NCBI RefSeq assembly: GCF_011064845.1
Contig: NZ_CP049015.1
Coordinates: 2,232,001 to 2,296,000 of the forward strand
DNA length: 64,000 nucleotides
Direction of reading: 5' to 3'
From: Citrobacter freundii ATCC 8090 = MTCC 1658 = NBRC 12681
GTDB taxonomy: Bacteria; Pseudomonadota; Gammaproteobacteria; Enterobacterales; Enterobacteriaceae
The position numbers were made by a program, and so were the translations under genes. This document shows positions 27,352-36,155 of this stretch, piece after piece (position 1 is the stretch's first letter; every line of letters starts with the position of its first letter). Under the pieces are notes generated by a model. That model was given only the letters and a program-made list of their open reading frames with translations, was not told the DNA's origin and ran no database searches.

Positions 27352-28065
27352 TTACAAATAAATCAGGCTGATTGTGGCCTCGCCCTGTAACTCAGTCTCA
27401 TCCTGTAAGCTCAGGCCATCGGAGGCAATGGCGGCAGAGATCCTGAGGGGGATTGTCAACTGACGAATTGCCACGGGATTATTTTTCGCATCCACCGGAG
27501 TCAGTCTCATGATGCCTGAAATCAGTGTTAGTGCTGTCCCGGCTGATTGCCACATGCTCCGTTCTTGTTCCCCCGTCTGATACCCCCATGACGCGATATC
27601 GCCTTCCACGGCGCTCTCCCCGGCTAATGCGGTTATCAGGTAACCACCAATCGGTTTTTGACCTGAGGTAACACCCAGTCCAAAGAGGGTGTCAGATGAA
27701 TGCCGACCAGATGTCTTATCATCGTGAGAGTCAATTATCAGGTTACGGACCCGGGTTTCCGCTTTTTCATCATTGACCATCCATGCCACCTGTCGCAGGC
27801 TCTCGCACTGTATATGCAAGCCGATAACACGTGGCGTCAACAGATAGGGAGATGAAGAACGGATCGATGAGAGACTCAGCGTACCGTAATCCACAGTGCC
27901 GCCATTATCCAGCGATACCCGGCATGCCGCCGGGATCATTTCAGCTGAAAAGCTCACATCCACCGTATTTTCCGCATACGCCTTCGTAATCAACAGGCAA
28001 AATATCCCCCCGGCACAACAAAGCCACCGATGTATCCGGCTTTTAATAAGCGAAATCAGGCGCAT
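27352..28065 (-). CDS. DUF1120 (GltF/YhcF-like) fimbrial protein, probable tip or minor subunit
   Basis: This 237-residue exported protein resembles the major subunit at 32027-32731. It shares the pattern P.ACRVSLDNGGTVDYGTLSLSSI and the C-terminal LQDETELQGEATISLIYL, where the last strand is the chaperone-recognised motif. A signal peptide ends near ITKAYA. I prefer the ATG at 28065 (AGGAAAG upstream). An in-frame ATG at 28134, four bases after the previous stop, would add 23 residues. It is the last gene of the fimbrial operon. Confidence 0.78.
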   Translation of the reverse strand: MRLISLIKSRIHRWLCCAGGIFCLLITKAYAENTVDVSFSAEMIPAACRVSLDNGGTVDYGTLSLSSIRSSSPYLLTPRVIGLHIQCESLRQVAWMVNDEKAETRVRNLIIDSHDDKTSGRHSSDTLFGLGVTSGQKPIGGYLITALAGESAVEGDIASWGYQTGEQERSMWQSAGTALTLISGIMRLTPVDAKNNPVAIRQLTIPLRISAAIASDGLSLQDETELQGEATISLIYL

Positions 28066-28138
28066 CTTTCCTGTAACACTTGACTGGTGGTATATAACAC
28101 GCTGAAAAATTTCCTTGAACCAAAATGAAATCATCGAG

Positions 28139-28696
28139 TTATTCTCTCTCTGGTACGGTCATACGTAATGACAATGTTGACGCCTGCTGATCTGAAACCT
28201 GAAAGCTGCGGGCCTGTACACGGGGAATAACCGTAAGCAGGAAAGTGGCCGACATCCCGTTCACGGGCTGATGATGCTGCTGGAGCTCAACTGTGTCTCC
28301 GTTGAGAACAGCAATAGGGGTCTGCGACTGTGATTCAGACGATTTATTAAGCTCGTGGTGAACAACGAACTGGCTGCTCTTATTATCGACAAACGCTTCA
28401 CTGAACATCACCGTTGCCCGTCCCTCCTCACCGAAACTGAAGTCGAGTCCTCGACGGTCATTGTCATCAAACCGGATATGTATGGGTTGAGGAACATCAC
28501 ACCGCACCTGTACCTGTACCTGGCGGGCGGGCAACTGCTGCCATTGTACCTGCCCGGTGGGCTCAGTATCCTGAAACCGGACTTTGCCGTATTCGTGGCG
28601 CAACTGGCTGGCAATAATATTGCACTGCGCTTGAACGACCGGACTGACAATAAAAAAGATGCCGCAACACAATGATATTAAACGAATCATTCGCAT
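28139..28696 (-). CDS. Minor fimbrial subunit or adaptor
   Basis: This 185-residue exported protein has a signal ending near VVQA and mature CNIIASQLRHEYGKVRF. Alternating beta-strand patterns fit a pilin-like fold, and it ends SLRMTVPERE. The start at 28696 overlaps the usher stop by ten bases. A second ATG at 28690 is better spaced from GGGAG. It lacks the DUF1120 C-terminus of its neighbours, so it is probably an adaptor between usher and tip. Confidence 0.72.
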   Translation of the reverse strand: MRMIRLISLCCGIFFIVSPVVQAQCNIIASQLRHEYGKVRFQDTEPTGQVQWQQLPARQVQVQVRCDVPQPIHIRFDDNDRRGLDFSFGEEGRATVMFSEAFVDNKSSQFVVHHELNKSSESQSQTPIAVLNGDTVELQQHHQPVNGMSATFLLTVIPRVQARSFQVSDQQASTLSLRMTVPERE

Positions 28697-31101
28697 ACTC
28701 CCGTTAACTCTTCATATAAACCATCCTGAGGTGGTGTTGGGGGCAGGGAATACTGTAGCTGACACATGGGGCTACCGTTGTCATCCCCCACAAAGAACGA
28801 CTCACCGGGCTGCAGGTTGCTAAAGAAAACCAGGCCTTTTTCCAGAGAATTCGTCACGTACTGCCCATCGCTGTCTACGATCCCTTTTCCTTTAGACAGA
28901 AGCTTTCCGTCAATACGTCTGACTGTCATGAGTACCCTGCGGGTGTCTGATACCCTGAATTGTGTGAATGCGACGGCTCCTCGCGAAACGGTAAGCTCCG
29001 CGGCACCATTGGTTAAGTCGACATGTCTGGGCAACGTTTTAACATCAATATTGAGACGAGAGGGCTGCCACGGTGTTAAGCCGGGAACCAGCGCTTTGCC
29101 GCGATAATCAGTCCAGACGGGGCCCTGCGGGGTAGATACTTTGATCCCGGAAAGCGGAGAATTTAATGAAAGCGTGCCGTATGATTCCTGAATCGCATAA
29201 GGTGAAAAAAGTATCCCTTCCTGATTAACGGAAATCCCACCGCTTAGCGAACCGCCATACCCCCAATAATTGGCGGTCTGGCTGGCATACCCACTCATCT
29301 GGGCATAATGCAAATTCTGCCCAAAACTGCCGCTGATGGTATTTTGGGCATTTTGCCAGTCCCGTCCTGCCGATAGCGAATATGACATATCGTCCCATTG
29401 TCCGCTGGTCTGAACATCGTTATAAGTCCGGGAGCCCTGTCGACGAAGGGACAGATTTACGCGCTCGTGTCCCAGAGGCAGCCCAAGTCGGATATAAAAA
29501 ACATCATCGTCACGTTGCGTACTCGTCCGGGAGCCAGAAACACGTTGCCATGTGGCCGAAAGGTTAATCTGACCATGTCCAGCCCAGCGCCAGTTTTTTG
29601 ACCATGAGGCATACCATGATTTCGGTGTGGCGGCATGGTCACGCGCGGAGGAGGTCGAGTAACTCAGCGAAAACAGACCTAAATGTTCATGAGCCCAGTT
29701 ACCTCCCACATTGTAGTAACTGTTCGCGGTGGAAGTCGTATGATTTACAGCGTCGCTGAGCTCACGAAATCCCGCAGATGTTGTGGTCCAGGCCGCCTGA
29801 ATACTGGCGGAAGGGTTAAGCTGGTAGCGGAGACTGAGGCTTTCCTTGCTGCCCGCATGATGCGTGTACTGTTCCTGTGCCATCGTGGTTTGCAGCGACA
29901 GTGACCATGCCGGTATCGGAATAAAACTCAGGGATGCCGCCGCGGATTGATACTGTGCTGAGGCCAGAGCGCTACCGCTTAGCGTTGCCTGTCGGGAAAT
30001 CCGCATTCCCTGACTTCCGGTAATGAGCCAGGGGGCCGATTCATCGCTGGCAACTGTCTCGCGCACTTTACCGAGTGCCACAGAACCATAAAGGGGAGCG
30101 TCGGCCGGAGTTTGTAAGGCCGTGACAGGTACTGAAAACGTTGTTAACTGACCATCCTGTTCCGTCACTTTCACATCCAGCGGAAACTGCGTGCTGAGCA
30201 TGGAAATGTTATCTAATGAAAACGGTCCTTCAGGAACCTGTGTTGCCTCGATTAACTGTCCGTTTTGATAAACCTCAACACGAGCCTGCGCGGAACGCGC
30301 TATTCCCTGAACAGAAACGCCGCTACGAGCAGGACGCAGTGCACTATCAGGAAACAGTTGAAGTCCCGTTAATCCAGGAATGGCGAGTAGCGTCTGACGA
30401 GCGTATATCTCTCCTGCCTGAAAGGTCTGTTGTAGCGACTGAAACGTCTTCTGGACATAAGTATATAGTCGCTGAGAACGACGTGTTCCGTCACTGTACG
30501 ATACCGTATGACGACTGCGAAGCAGCCAGTCATTCAGATTCAGTCCTGATTCAAATAGTCCCAGTTGATAAGTTTCGTGCTTTCCGGACTGAACTGTGGT
30601 TGACGACTGCAGATTATAATTAAGCAGCCCCGATGTGCCTCCCTGAATAATATCCTTCCGTAATAAGATGCTTTCTGGCGTCAGCGCAGATGTCGGAACT
30701 GTAAAACTAATCTGATTTTTATACGGGTCTGCCGTTAACTGTGCTGTGGGATAAAGCGTCTGATAATCCAGACATCCTTGATTAAACTCATACGCAAGTC
30801 CGAGATTTCGGGATGTTTCAGGGGTTATACAGGGTTCGCCCTGCGCATTAAATCGCGTCATAAGCTGACGTTTATTGCGCCCGTTAATCACCCAACTAAC
30901 AGGATATTCGCCTGGTGAAAAACGTGCGGCGTGAGAAAAATAATGACTCAGACCAGCATCCAGTCCACGGTTTTTTAATCTTCCGTCATCAAATAGTAAA
31001 GGTTCGGCGGATAACATCATACTGTAACTACCAAGTAGACCGAGAAATAAATAATATGCATACCTGTGAACAGGCAATGTTCTGATTAAATTAAAGGGCA
31101 T
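28687..31101 (-). CDS. Outer-membrane fimbrial usher (FimD/PapC family)
   Basis: This 804-residue usher has a signal peptide ending near SAEP. The N-terminal domain opens EPLLFDDGRLKNRGLDAGLSHYF. A 24-strand barrel with a central plug follows, with usher patterns such as VPEGPFSLDNI and GYASQTANYWGYGGSLSGGISVNQEGI. The C-terminal domain contains VDSDGQYV and ends with the CxLxYSLP pattern (CQLQYSLP) and a final Cys. It receives chaperone-subunit complexes and threads the fimbria through the outer membrane. It is similar in architecture to YhcD of E. coli. Confidence 0.93.
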   Translation of the reverse strand: MPFNLIRTLPVHRYAYYLFLGLLGSYSMMLSAEPLLFDDGRLKNRGLDAGLSHYFSHAARFSPGEYPVSWVINGRNKRQLMTRFNAQGEPCITPETSRNLGLAYEFNQGCLDYQTLYPTAQLTADPYKNQISFTVPTSALTPESILLRKDIIQGGTSGLLNYNLQSSTTVQSGKHETYQLGLFESGLNLNDWLLRSRHTVSYSDGTRRSQRLYTYVQKTFQSLQQTFQAGEIYARQTLLAIPGLTGLQLFPDSALRPARSGVSVQGIARSAQARVEVYQNGQLIEATQVPEGPFSLDNISMLSTQFPLDVKVTEQDGQLTTFSVPVTALQTPADAPLYGSVALGKVRETVASDESAPWLITGSQGMRISRQATLSGSALASAQYQSAAASLSFIPIPAWSLSLQTTMAQEQYTHHAGSKESLSLRYQLNPSASIQAAWTTTSAGFRELSDAVNHTTSTANSYYNVGGNWAHEHLGLFSLSYSTSSARDHAATPKSWYASWSKNWRWAGHGQINLSATWQRVSGSRTSTQRDDDVFYIRLGLPLGHERVNLSLRRQGSRTYNDVQTSGQWDDMSYSLSAGRDWQNAQNTISGSFGQNLHYAQMSGYASQTANYWGYGGSLSGGISVNQEGILFSPYAIQESYGTLSLNSPLSGIKVSTPQGPVWTDYRGKALVPGLTPWQPSRLNIDVKTLPRHVDLTNGAAELTVSRGAVAFTQFRVSDTRRVLMTVRRIDGKLLSKGKGIVDSDGQYVTNSLEKGLVFFSNLQPGESFFVGDDNGSPMCQLQYSLPPTPPQDGLYEELTGVCE

Positions 31102-31222
31102 TTATTAACCTTATAGCTATCCTTGCAGGAGCTCGGATATAAATCGTTCTGATGCGAAATAGGTTTTTATAATAAATATTCAGCGTTGAAACCTGACATC
31201 CGGTCTGGCGCTAAAGTTTCTT

Positions 31223-31927
31223 TCAATTTAGCGAAGCAATAAACTCCGACACCTGAACACCGTAACGGCTGACTGGAACAAAACGTACTTCGTTATCAGC
31301 CGTAAGCGAGGATGCTGATGATAAGGTTATATGCTGGCCCGGCAGTAAATACGTTCTCCCGAGGTCAAATTGTGTCTTCGACGGTAGTGTGACAAACTGC
31401 TGGGCCAGGCGGACGACATAGGGGCCTGGATTAGTAACTTTCAGCTGATTGCCTTCTTTATGCCATGTAAGTAACGTCCAGGGATCTTTTCGTTCCGGTA
31501 ATCCTTCTGGATGAATAAGTACGGGTAAATTCTGACGTATCGTAATACCAATTTTGTTACTACCGGGGATTTTTGGGGGGATACCTTCGAAAATGACACG
31601 TTTAAGATGCTCAGTAATTAGCGGCTTTTTCGTTTTAAGAATAAATCGAACTTGCTGAGTCTTACCTCCTTCAACCCGGACTACCGGCTGAGTCGGCAGG
31701 AGTTTAATCGTGTCATCCTCACCGTCAACATTAATGACCTGTGTGTAAAGCAGGGAAGGGATATTGTCTGTATTGGTGACATTCATGCTGCCTCCACTTT
31801 CCTTTTCCTGGATCAGTAAAAGGGAACTGTCAGGCTGCATTCCGGTGGCCATACTGACCTGTGGGATGCAAATCAGGAAAAGTGAAAGAATGAAAAGAAC
31901 TTTCCAGAAGAAAAATGGCTGACGCAT
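31223..31927 (-). CDS. Periplasmic fimbrial chaperone (PapD family)
   Basis: This 234-residue protein has a Sec signal ending near VSMA and two Ig-like domains. Features of the family are NTDNIPSLLYTQVINV, the G1 strand region RVEGGKTQQVRFIL, IGITIRQNLPVLIHPEGLP, and the conserved late VRFVPVSRYG. It delivers subunits to the usher encoded 121 bases downstream. Its gene order, after the major subunit and before the usher, is the standard arrangement. Confidence 0.9.
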   Translation of the reverse strand: MRQPFFFWKVLFILSLFLICIPQVSMATGMQPDSSLLLIQEKESGGSMNVTNTDNIPSLLYTQVINVDGEDDTIKLLPTQPVVRVEGGKTQQVRFILKTKKPLITEHLKRVIFEGIPPKIPGSNKIGITIRQNLPVLIHPEGLPERKDPWTLLTWHKEGNQLKVTNPGPYVVRLAQQFVTLPSKTQFDLGRTYLLPGQHITLSSASSLTADNEVRFVPVSRYGVQVSEFIASLN

Positions 31928-32026
31928 TGTAGTTATTCCAGTATATTTACCGGACCATTAGAACATGGCCCGGTAATAAACAGAGTCGATAAAATTAATT
32001 TTTTCGTATTAATTTACGGGAGATTA

Positions 32027-32731
32027 TCAGAGATAAACCAGAGAAATCGTTGCCTCACCGTCGAGATTCGTTTCATCCGTAATCTTAAGGTCTTCCCCTT
32101 TGCGAAGAACTCCTTTAATAGATAATGGAATTTTCAATTCAGAGAAAGCTGCCGGGGTTAATGTATCAGGATTTCCTAAGGTGTGTAATCTGGCCGCAAC
32201 ATCCACGCCGTTTACGGTGCTGCCAGAAGTCGTGCGTGACCAGTCGTCGCTGTTACCTTTACTTCCGATAAACACCAGATTGTCAGCGCTACCCGAATAA
32301 GTCATATCAGGGAACCAGTTAATAACAGTATATGCCCCCAGTCTTGCTTCACCGTCGTTCGTAAGCCCCAGACCAAATTGATTGCTGCTTGCGGGTATAT
32401 CGCTGCCATCAACGGTGGCATTTTTAATCACACCATTATAAAGAGAATCTCTACGTTCATCATGAAGGGTATACGCAACAAGTCGTTCGGAATTGCATTT
32501 AATACCCATATTAATACGTTTTTCCGGCAGTTGATTGTCTTCAGTTGCAGACAGGTTCGTCATTAACATTGTTCCGTAGTCAACAATACCGGCGTTATCC
32601 AGATTGACGGCGCATGCGCCCGGCACTAATTTTCCTGTGACTTTAAGCGTGGCCGTGTCTCCACCTGCCGCAAGGACTGAGCCGGAAATAAAAGTAAGTG
32701 ATAAAGCAACCAGTAGTTTATTTAATTTCAT
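32027..32731 (-). CDS. DUF1120 major fimbrial subunit
   Basis: This 234-residue exported subunit has signal MKLNKLLVALSLTFISGSVLA, then TLKVTGKLVPGACAVNLDNAGIVDYGTM with the pilin-type first Cys, paired with IKCNSERLVAY. The C-terminus ends ETNLDGEATISLVYL, alternating hydrophobic residues as a chaperone-binding strand. It belongs to the GltF/YhcF group rather than classic FimA. As the first structural gene of the operon it is probably the main shaft protein. Confidence 0.85.
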   Translation of the reverse strand: MKLNKLLVALSLTFISGSVLAAGGDTATLKVTGKLVPGACAVNLDNAGIVDYGTMLMTNLSATEDNQLPEKRINMGIKCNSERLVAYTLHDERRDSLYNGVIKNATVDGSDIPASSNQFGLGLTNDGEARLGAYTVINWFPDMTYSGSADNLVFIGSKGNSDDWSRTTSGSTVNGVDVAARLHTLGNPDTLTPAAFSELKIPLSIKGVLRKGEDLKITDETNLDGEATISLVYL

Positions 32732-32956
32732 TTAAGTAATATTCCTAATTATGGATTTAAAAATACAACGCCTGTGCATCGCCATGTTCACTTTATTCAA
32801 GTAAACATGGCGATGCGGAGCATGACTTTCTTCACGTAGCAGGTTTTAGATATTCACACCTGGTAAAAATTAGAGAAATACAAAAGCAATATGTTGTATT
32901 TAGTTTCTCTTGAAGAATATTGTCCAGTAAATGCTGTTTTTAAAAAATCAAGCTCG

Positions 32957-33262
32957 TTAATTAATGGTCTTAGTCATTGAATTGTTTTGGATAATGTTTC
33001 TGGCCTTGCTAAATACCTGTGAATCCTCATAGAAAACTTCACTGACAAGATGACTCAGTCTTATGTTAAAAACGTTCAGAATTCGCAGAATAAACTCTAA
33101 CGTAAAAGCGCACTGCCCCCGTTCAAACCGTGATACATGCTGCTGACATATATTTAACTCAACAGCTAACTCTTCTGCGCTCATATTCATTTTTTGTCGG
33201 TTGCTACGAACGAATCGACCGATTCTGGCGTTAACGTTAGATATATTGTATTTCAAGTGCAT
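32957..33262 (-). CDS. XRE-type regulator, MrpJ-like
   Basis: This 101-residue protein has one helix-turn-helix: IGRFVRSNRQKMNMSAEELAVELNICQQHVSRFERG (residues 14-49). The recognition helix QQHVSRFERG resembles the SQQQFSRYERG signature of MrpJ proteins, which repress flagellar genes when fimbriae are made. ACGGAG lies seven bases before the ATG. It is transcribed toward the fimbrial genes with a 225-base gap. A role in fimbria-motility switching is inferred from the motif and position. Confidence 0.8.
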   Translation of the reverse strand: MHLKYNISNVNARIGRFVRSNRQKMNMSAEELAVELNICQQHVSRFERGQCAFTLEFILRILNVFNIRLSHLVSEVFYEDSQVFSKARNIIQNNSMTKTIN

Positions 33263-33716
33263 TAGCGACTCCGTTTACTATTTGTTTATGTTGATTTATT
33301 TGTTGACATATATTTCGGCCATAAAAGTATTGCAAACATCCTTTACTCTTAAAACAAGTTAATATCGATCGGTCAGTAAATCATCAATAGAATAAAGCTA
33401 TCAAAACAGGTTAAACGATTGTTTCAATAAATTAAATGAATTTGAGGTTTGGTTGTATATTCATGAAATATAAAGATAATATATGATAACGATCTACTTA
33501 TCTCACAGTCATGAATACACTAATAGTTTCACGCGCAATCATAATTGCTATTATTTGGTTACTCCGTGAAATATATAGTTACACGTTACACCAATAAGGA
33601 GTAAATTACAGATGTGTTCTATAAATATCAGCGGGTATCTGGTGCTGAAAATTAGAAATAAAGCCTGAAATGACCATTGTCAGGTCTCAACAATAATATT
33701 GATGATTAAAGGGGAC
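33263..33716. other. AT-rich gap upstream of the fimbrial regulator
   Basis: These 454 bases are markedly AT-rich and hold no convincing gene. An 18-codon frame at 33612-33668 with AAGGAG upstream is too short to support. The region probably carries the promoter of the MrpJ-like gene. I saw no clear invertible repeat pair. Confidence 0.6.
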
Positions 33717-34010
33717 TCATAATTTATAGTTCAGAGTAAAAATTGCGGTGATATCTGCCCGTTGCCTGAATTCACTCACACCCACAGCACGATATACTAT
33801 CCGAACAGCTTTACGGATGTTTTGTAATGATGCTTTGCGGTTCCATGTCCACATCGCGCGATGCGTAAGGATATCCATAGTTGGCTCCAGTGTACCGCGC
33901 CTGAGTGGACATAGGACGGGCGGCTTTTCCGCTTCTTTCCGGATCGTGTCGTTGATTTCATCCCCCACAGATCCCCCGCAGTTGGTCGGAGTCCGTGGCC
34001 TTTCCGACAC
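33717..34010 (-). CDS. Doubtful 97-residue ORF, possible gene remnant
   Basis: An open frame of 97 codons (MSERPRTPTNCGG to FTLNYKL) lies between AT-rich stretches. Local base composition is higher in GC than both sides, which suggests a fragment of other origin. It has no clear ribosome-binding site and no domain I recognise. Opposite-strand frames over the same bases (33748-34065) are equally weak. It may be debris of a mobile element. Confidence 0.25.
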   Translation of the reverse strand: MSERPRTPTNCGGSVGDEINDTIRKEAEKPPVLCPLRRGTLEPTMDILTHRAMWTWNRKASLQNIRKAVRIVYRAVGVSEFRQRADITAIFTLNYKL

Positions 34011-34228
34011 AGTATTGCCGGCGACAAAAGCGATGAATGGCTACAACCCACCTGCAATGAGATGAAATGTGTCCTCAAAACAGACGCACTGATGAACGCA
34101 TTACGAACTTAGCGCGGTATCAGACCTTGGGGCAGTTCAACTTAGCCATCTACACTTGCTTTGTACTAAGATGCTTATCTAATAGATGCTTTAAGAAATC
34201 GTCTCAGGATCATGATGGATTTATCACT

Positions 34229-34918
34229 ATGACTAGAACAGAAAGGCTTCTCGAATTACTACAGATATTAAGGGCACAAAGATATCCGATCACTGCATCC
34301 ACACTCTCAGAAAGATTAGGGATAAGTGTGCGTTCCCTTTACAGAGATATAAAAACGCTACAGCATCAAGGGGTATGCATTGAAGGTGGTGCTGGAATTG
34401 GTTATATCGTTAAATCTGATTTTCATTTGCCACCCTTAAACCTGTCTCATGAAGAAGTCAATGCTATTACGCTTGGATTGAATTGGGTCTCTCATAATAC
34501 GGACCATGATTTCAAAATTATCGCTAAGAATGCACTTGCCAAAATACATACCGTCATTTCCGGTGAGTTGAAAAATCTTATTGAAAGTCAATCCTATCTG
34601 ATTGGTCCTTCAGAAAAAAATGAGATGTTTTTTGAAGATATTCGCAATGCTATTAAAAAGCGAAAGAGAATCAAAATAAAGTATTGTGATAAGAAAGACT
34701 CTTACTCTTCTCGAGTCATATGGCCCATTGGGTTGGTATACATGGAGTCATGTTGGCTTTTGGTTGCATGGTGTGAGATGAGAAACGATTTTCGCCACTT
34801 TAGGACTGACAAAATTAAGGAAATTGAGCAACTGGATTCCTTTTATAGTGAAAGCAGGGCGGTTTTATTGAAAAAATGGAGAGTAAAAGAAGGGATTAGC
34901 GAGGAGAAAGAGTACTGA
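34229..34918 (+). CDS. YafY-type HTH/WYL-domain regulator
   Basis: This 229-residue protein has an N-terminal HTH_11 winged helix (RTERLLELLQILRAQRYPITASTLSERLGISVRSLYRDIKTL, residues 3-44) and a WYL-like sensor region. The latter contains KRIKIKYCDK, RVIWPIGLVYMESCWLLVAWCEMRNDFRHFRTDKI. The start at 34229 gives the standard N-terminus, although no strong ribosome-binding site is seen. The gene is AT-rich, unlike the conserved block. It is followed by an SDR gene 70 bases away on the same strand. YafY-type genes often sit beside the enzyme gene they regulate. Confidence 0.85.
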   Translation: MTRTERLLELLQILRAQRYPITASTLSERLGISVRSLYRDIKTLQHQGVCIEGGAGIGYIVKSDFHLPPLNLSHEEVNAITLGLNWVSHNTDHDFKIIAKNALAKIHTVISGELKNLIESQSYLIGPSEKNEMFFEDIRNAIKKRKRIKIKYCDKKDSYSSRVIWPIGLVYMESCWLLVAWCEMRNDFRHFRTDKIKEIEQLDSFYSESRAVLLKKWRVKEGISEEKEY

Positions 34919-34988
34919 CAAAAACTGTCACAGCTCATTTGTATACTAACCCAGATGAAAGGTTCAATTCTACATCTTTGGGGGGAGT

Positions 34989-35735
34989 ATGAATTTCCAA
35001 AATAAAATTGCTGTGATAACAGGAAGCACTACAGGAATAGGTGAGGCCGTCGCAAAGCAATTACACATACATGGTGCTAAGGTCATTATTGTCGCCCGTT
35101 CGTCAGAGCAGGCTAAACAAAAAGCGAAACAATTATCTTCACAGGGTCAACAAGCGATGGGGATCGGATGTGATGTATCACAGCCCGAACAAGTACGACA
35201 AATGATCGATGAGGTTATCGAACGCTTCGGCAGACTTGATTATGCTGTAAATAATGCAGGCTTAACAGGTGATCATGGTAAAAACATAACAGAGCAAACA
35301 GTTGAGAACTGGGATAAGGTTATTGCCACCTCATTGAGCGGAGTTTTTTACTGCCTAAAATATGAAATACCTCAGATGATGAAGTTTGGTGGCTCAATAG
35401 TGAATTTATCTGCCGTAAATGGCCTGGTTGGCATTCCTGGATTAGCGCCTTACACCGTGGCTAAGCATGGTATAATTGGTTTAACCCAAACCGCAGCGCT
35501 AGAATTTGCATGTCAAGGAATTCGAGTAAATGCAGTCGCTCCTGGTTATGTCCAGACCCCGCGAATGAGTGCACTTCCTGAAAATATCGTACATAGCTTC
35601 GCCAATAGCCACCCTATGAAAAGGATGGCAAAAATGCAAGAAATAGCAGACTTCATCTTGTTTTTGCTATCAGACAAATCCGCATTCTGTACCGGAGGAG
35701 TTTATCCAATTGATGGTGGATATTTAGCCGAGTAA
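34989..35735 (+). CDS. Short-chain dehydrogenase/reductase (SDR)
   Basis: This 248-residue classical SDR has cofactor motif TGSTTGIGEAVA (residues 12-23), NNAG near 89, catalytic Ser in VNLSAVNG, and YTVAKHG (Tyr-x-x-x-Lys near 154). Arg in IVARSSEQ after the second strand favours NADP. GGGGG just upstream is the ribosome-binding site. The gene is AT-rich and paired with the WYL regulator before it. The substrate cannot be told from the sequence. A transferred origin is likely from composition. Confidence 0.88.
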   Translation: MNFQNKIAVITGSTTGIGEAVAKQLHIHGAKVIIVARSSEQAKQKAKQLSSQGQQAMGIGCDVSQPEQVRQMIDEVIERFGRLDYAVNNAGLTGDHGKNITEQTVENWDKVIATSLSGVFYCLKYEIPQMMKFGGSIVNLSAVNGLVGIPGLAPYTVAKHGIIGLTQTAALEFACQGIRVNAVAPGYVQTPRMSALPENIVHSFANSHPMKRMAKMQEIADFILFLLSDKSAFCTGGVYPIDGGYLAE

Positions 35736-36155
35736 ATTTCTCTAACGTTTTAAACTATAAGCATTACCTAACCAAAGCGGTAGGTTCAATAGGAGCGTTA
35801 TAATATATTTAATGCTCCTATTATAGGGGTAATGATAACAGCATCTCCAGTTTGAACTAATATGAGAATAAATGATCGACTTTCCATTGGTTTAACTCAC
35901 ATTGAAAAACGGGCATCTTTGTCTGTAGATACAGATGAAATGCTTCCTTTTGCCACTCGTTGAGTAGCATAGTCTCTTCGGCGACAATCCATGCCTTTTC
36001 TCAGAGGGGCCATCGCCTGAAATGAGGTTTTGATTTCGAAATAAAACATTAGTGCATTTTGCTGATAAAACGTGGGGAAGATTCTGAAAGCTCCCGGCGA
36101 AGGTAACTCGTTGGGAGCTGTCTTTATTTATTGGGCCGACTGTAATAGGTCGAGT
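35736..36155. other. Intergenic region with two hairpins
   Basis: No gene is seen in these 420 bases. AATAGGAGC / GCTCCTATT (35788-35822) may end the SDR transcript. AGCTCCC / GGGAGCT (36089-36119) may end the leftward trpS transcript. Neither has a strong T run. Confidence 0.45.

Noticed and set aside
33612..33668. An 18-codon frame with AAGGAG upstream
   Set aside because: Too short, AT-rich and without any recognisable peptide. The ribosome-binding-like site alone is not enough.
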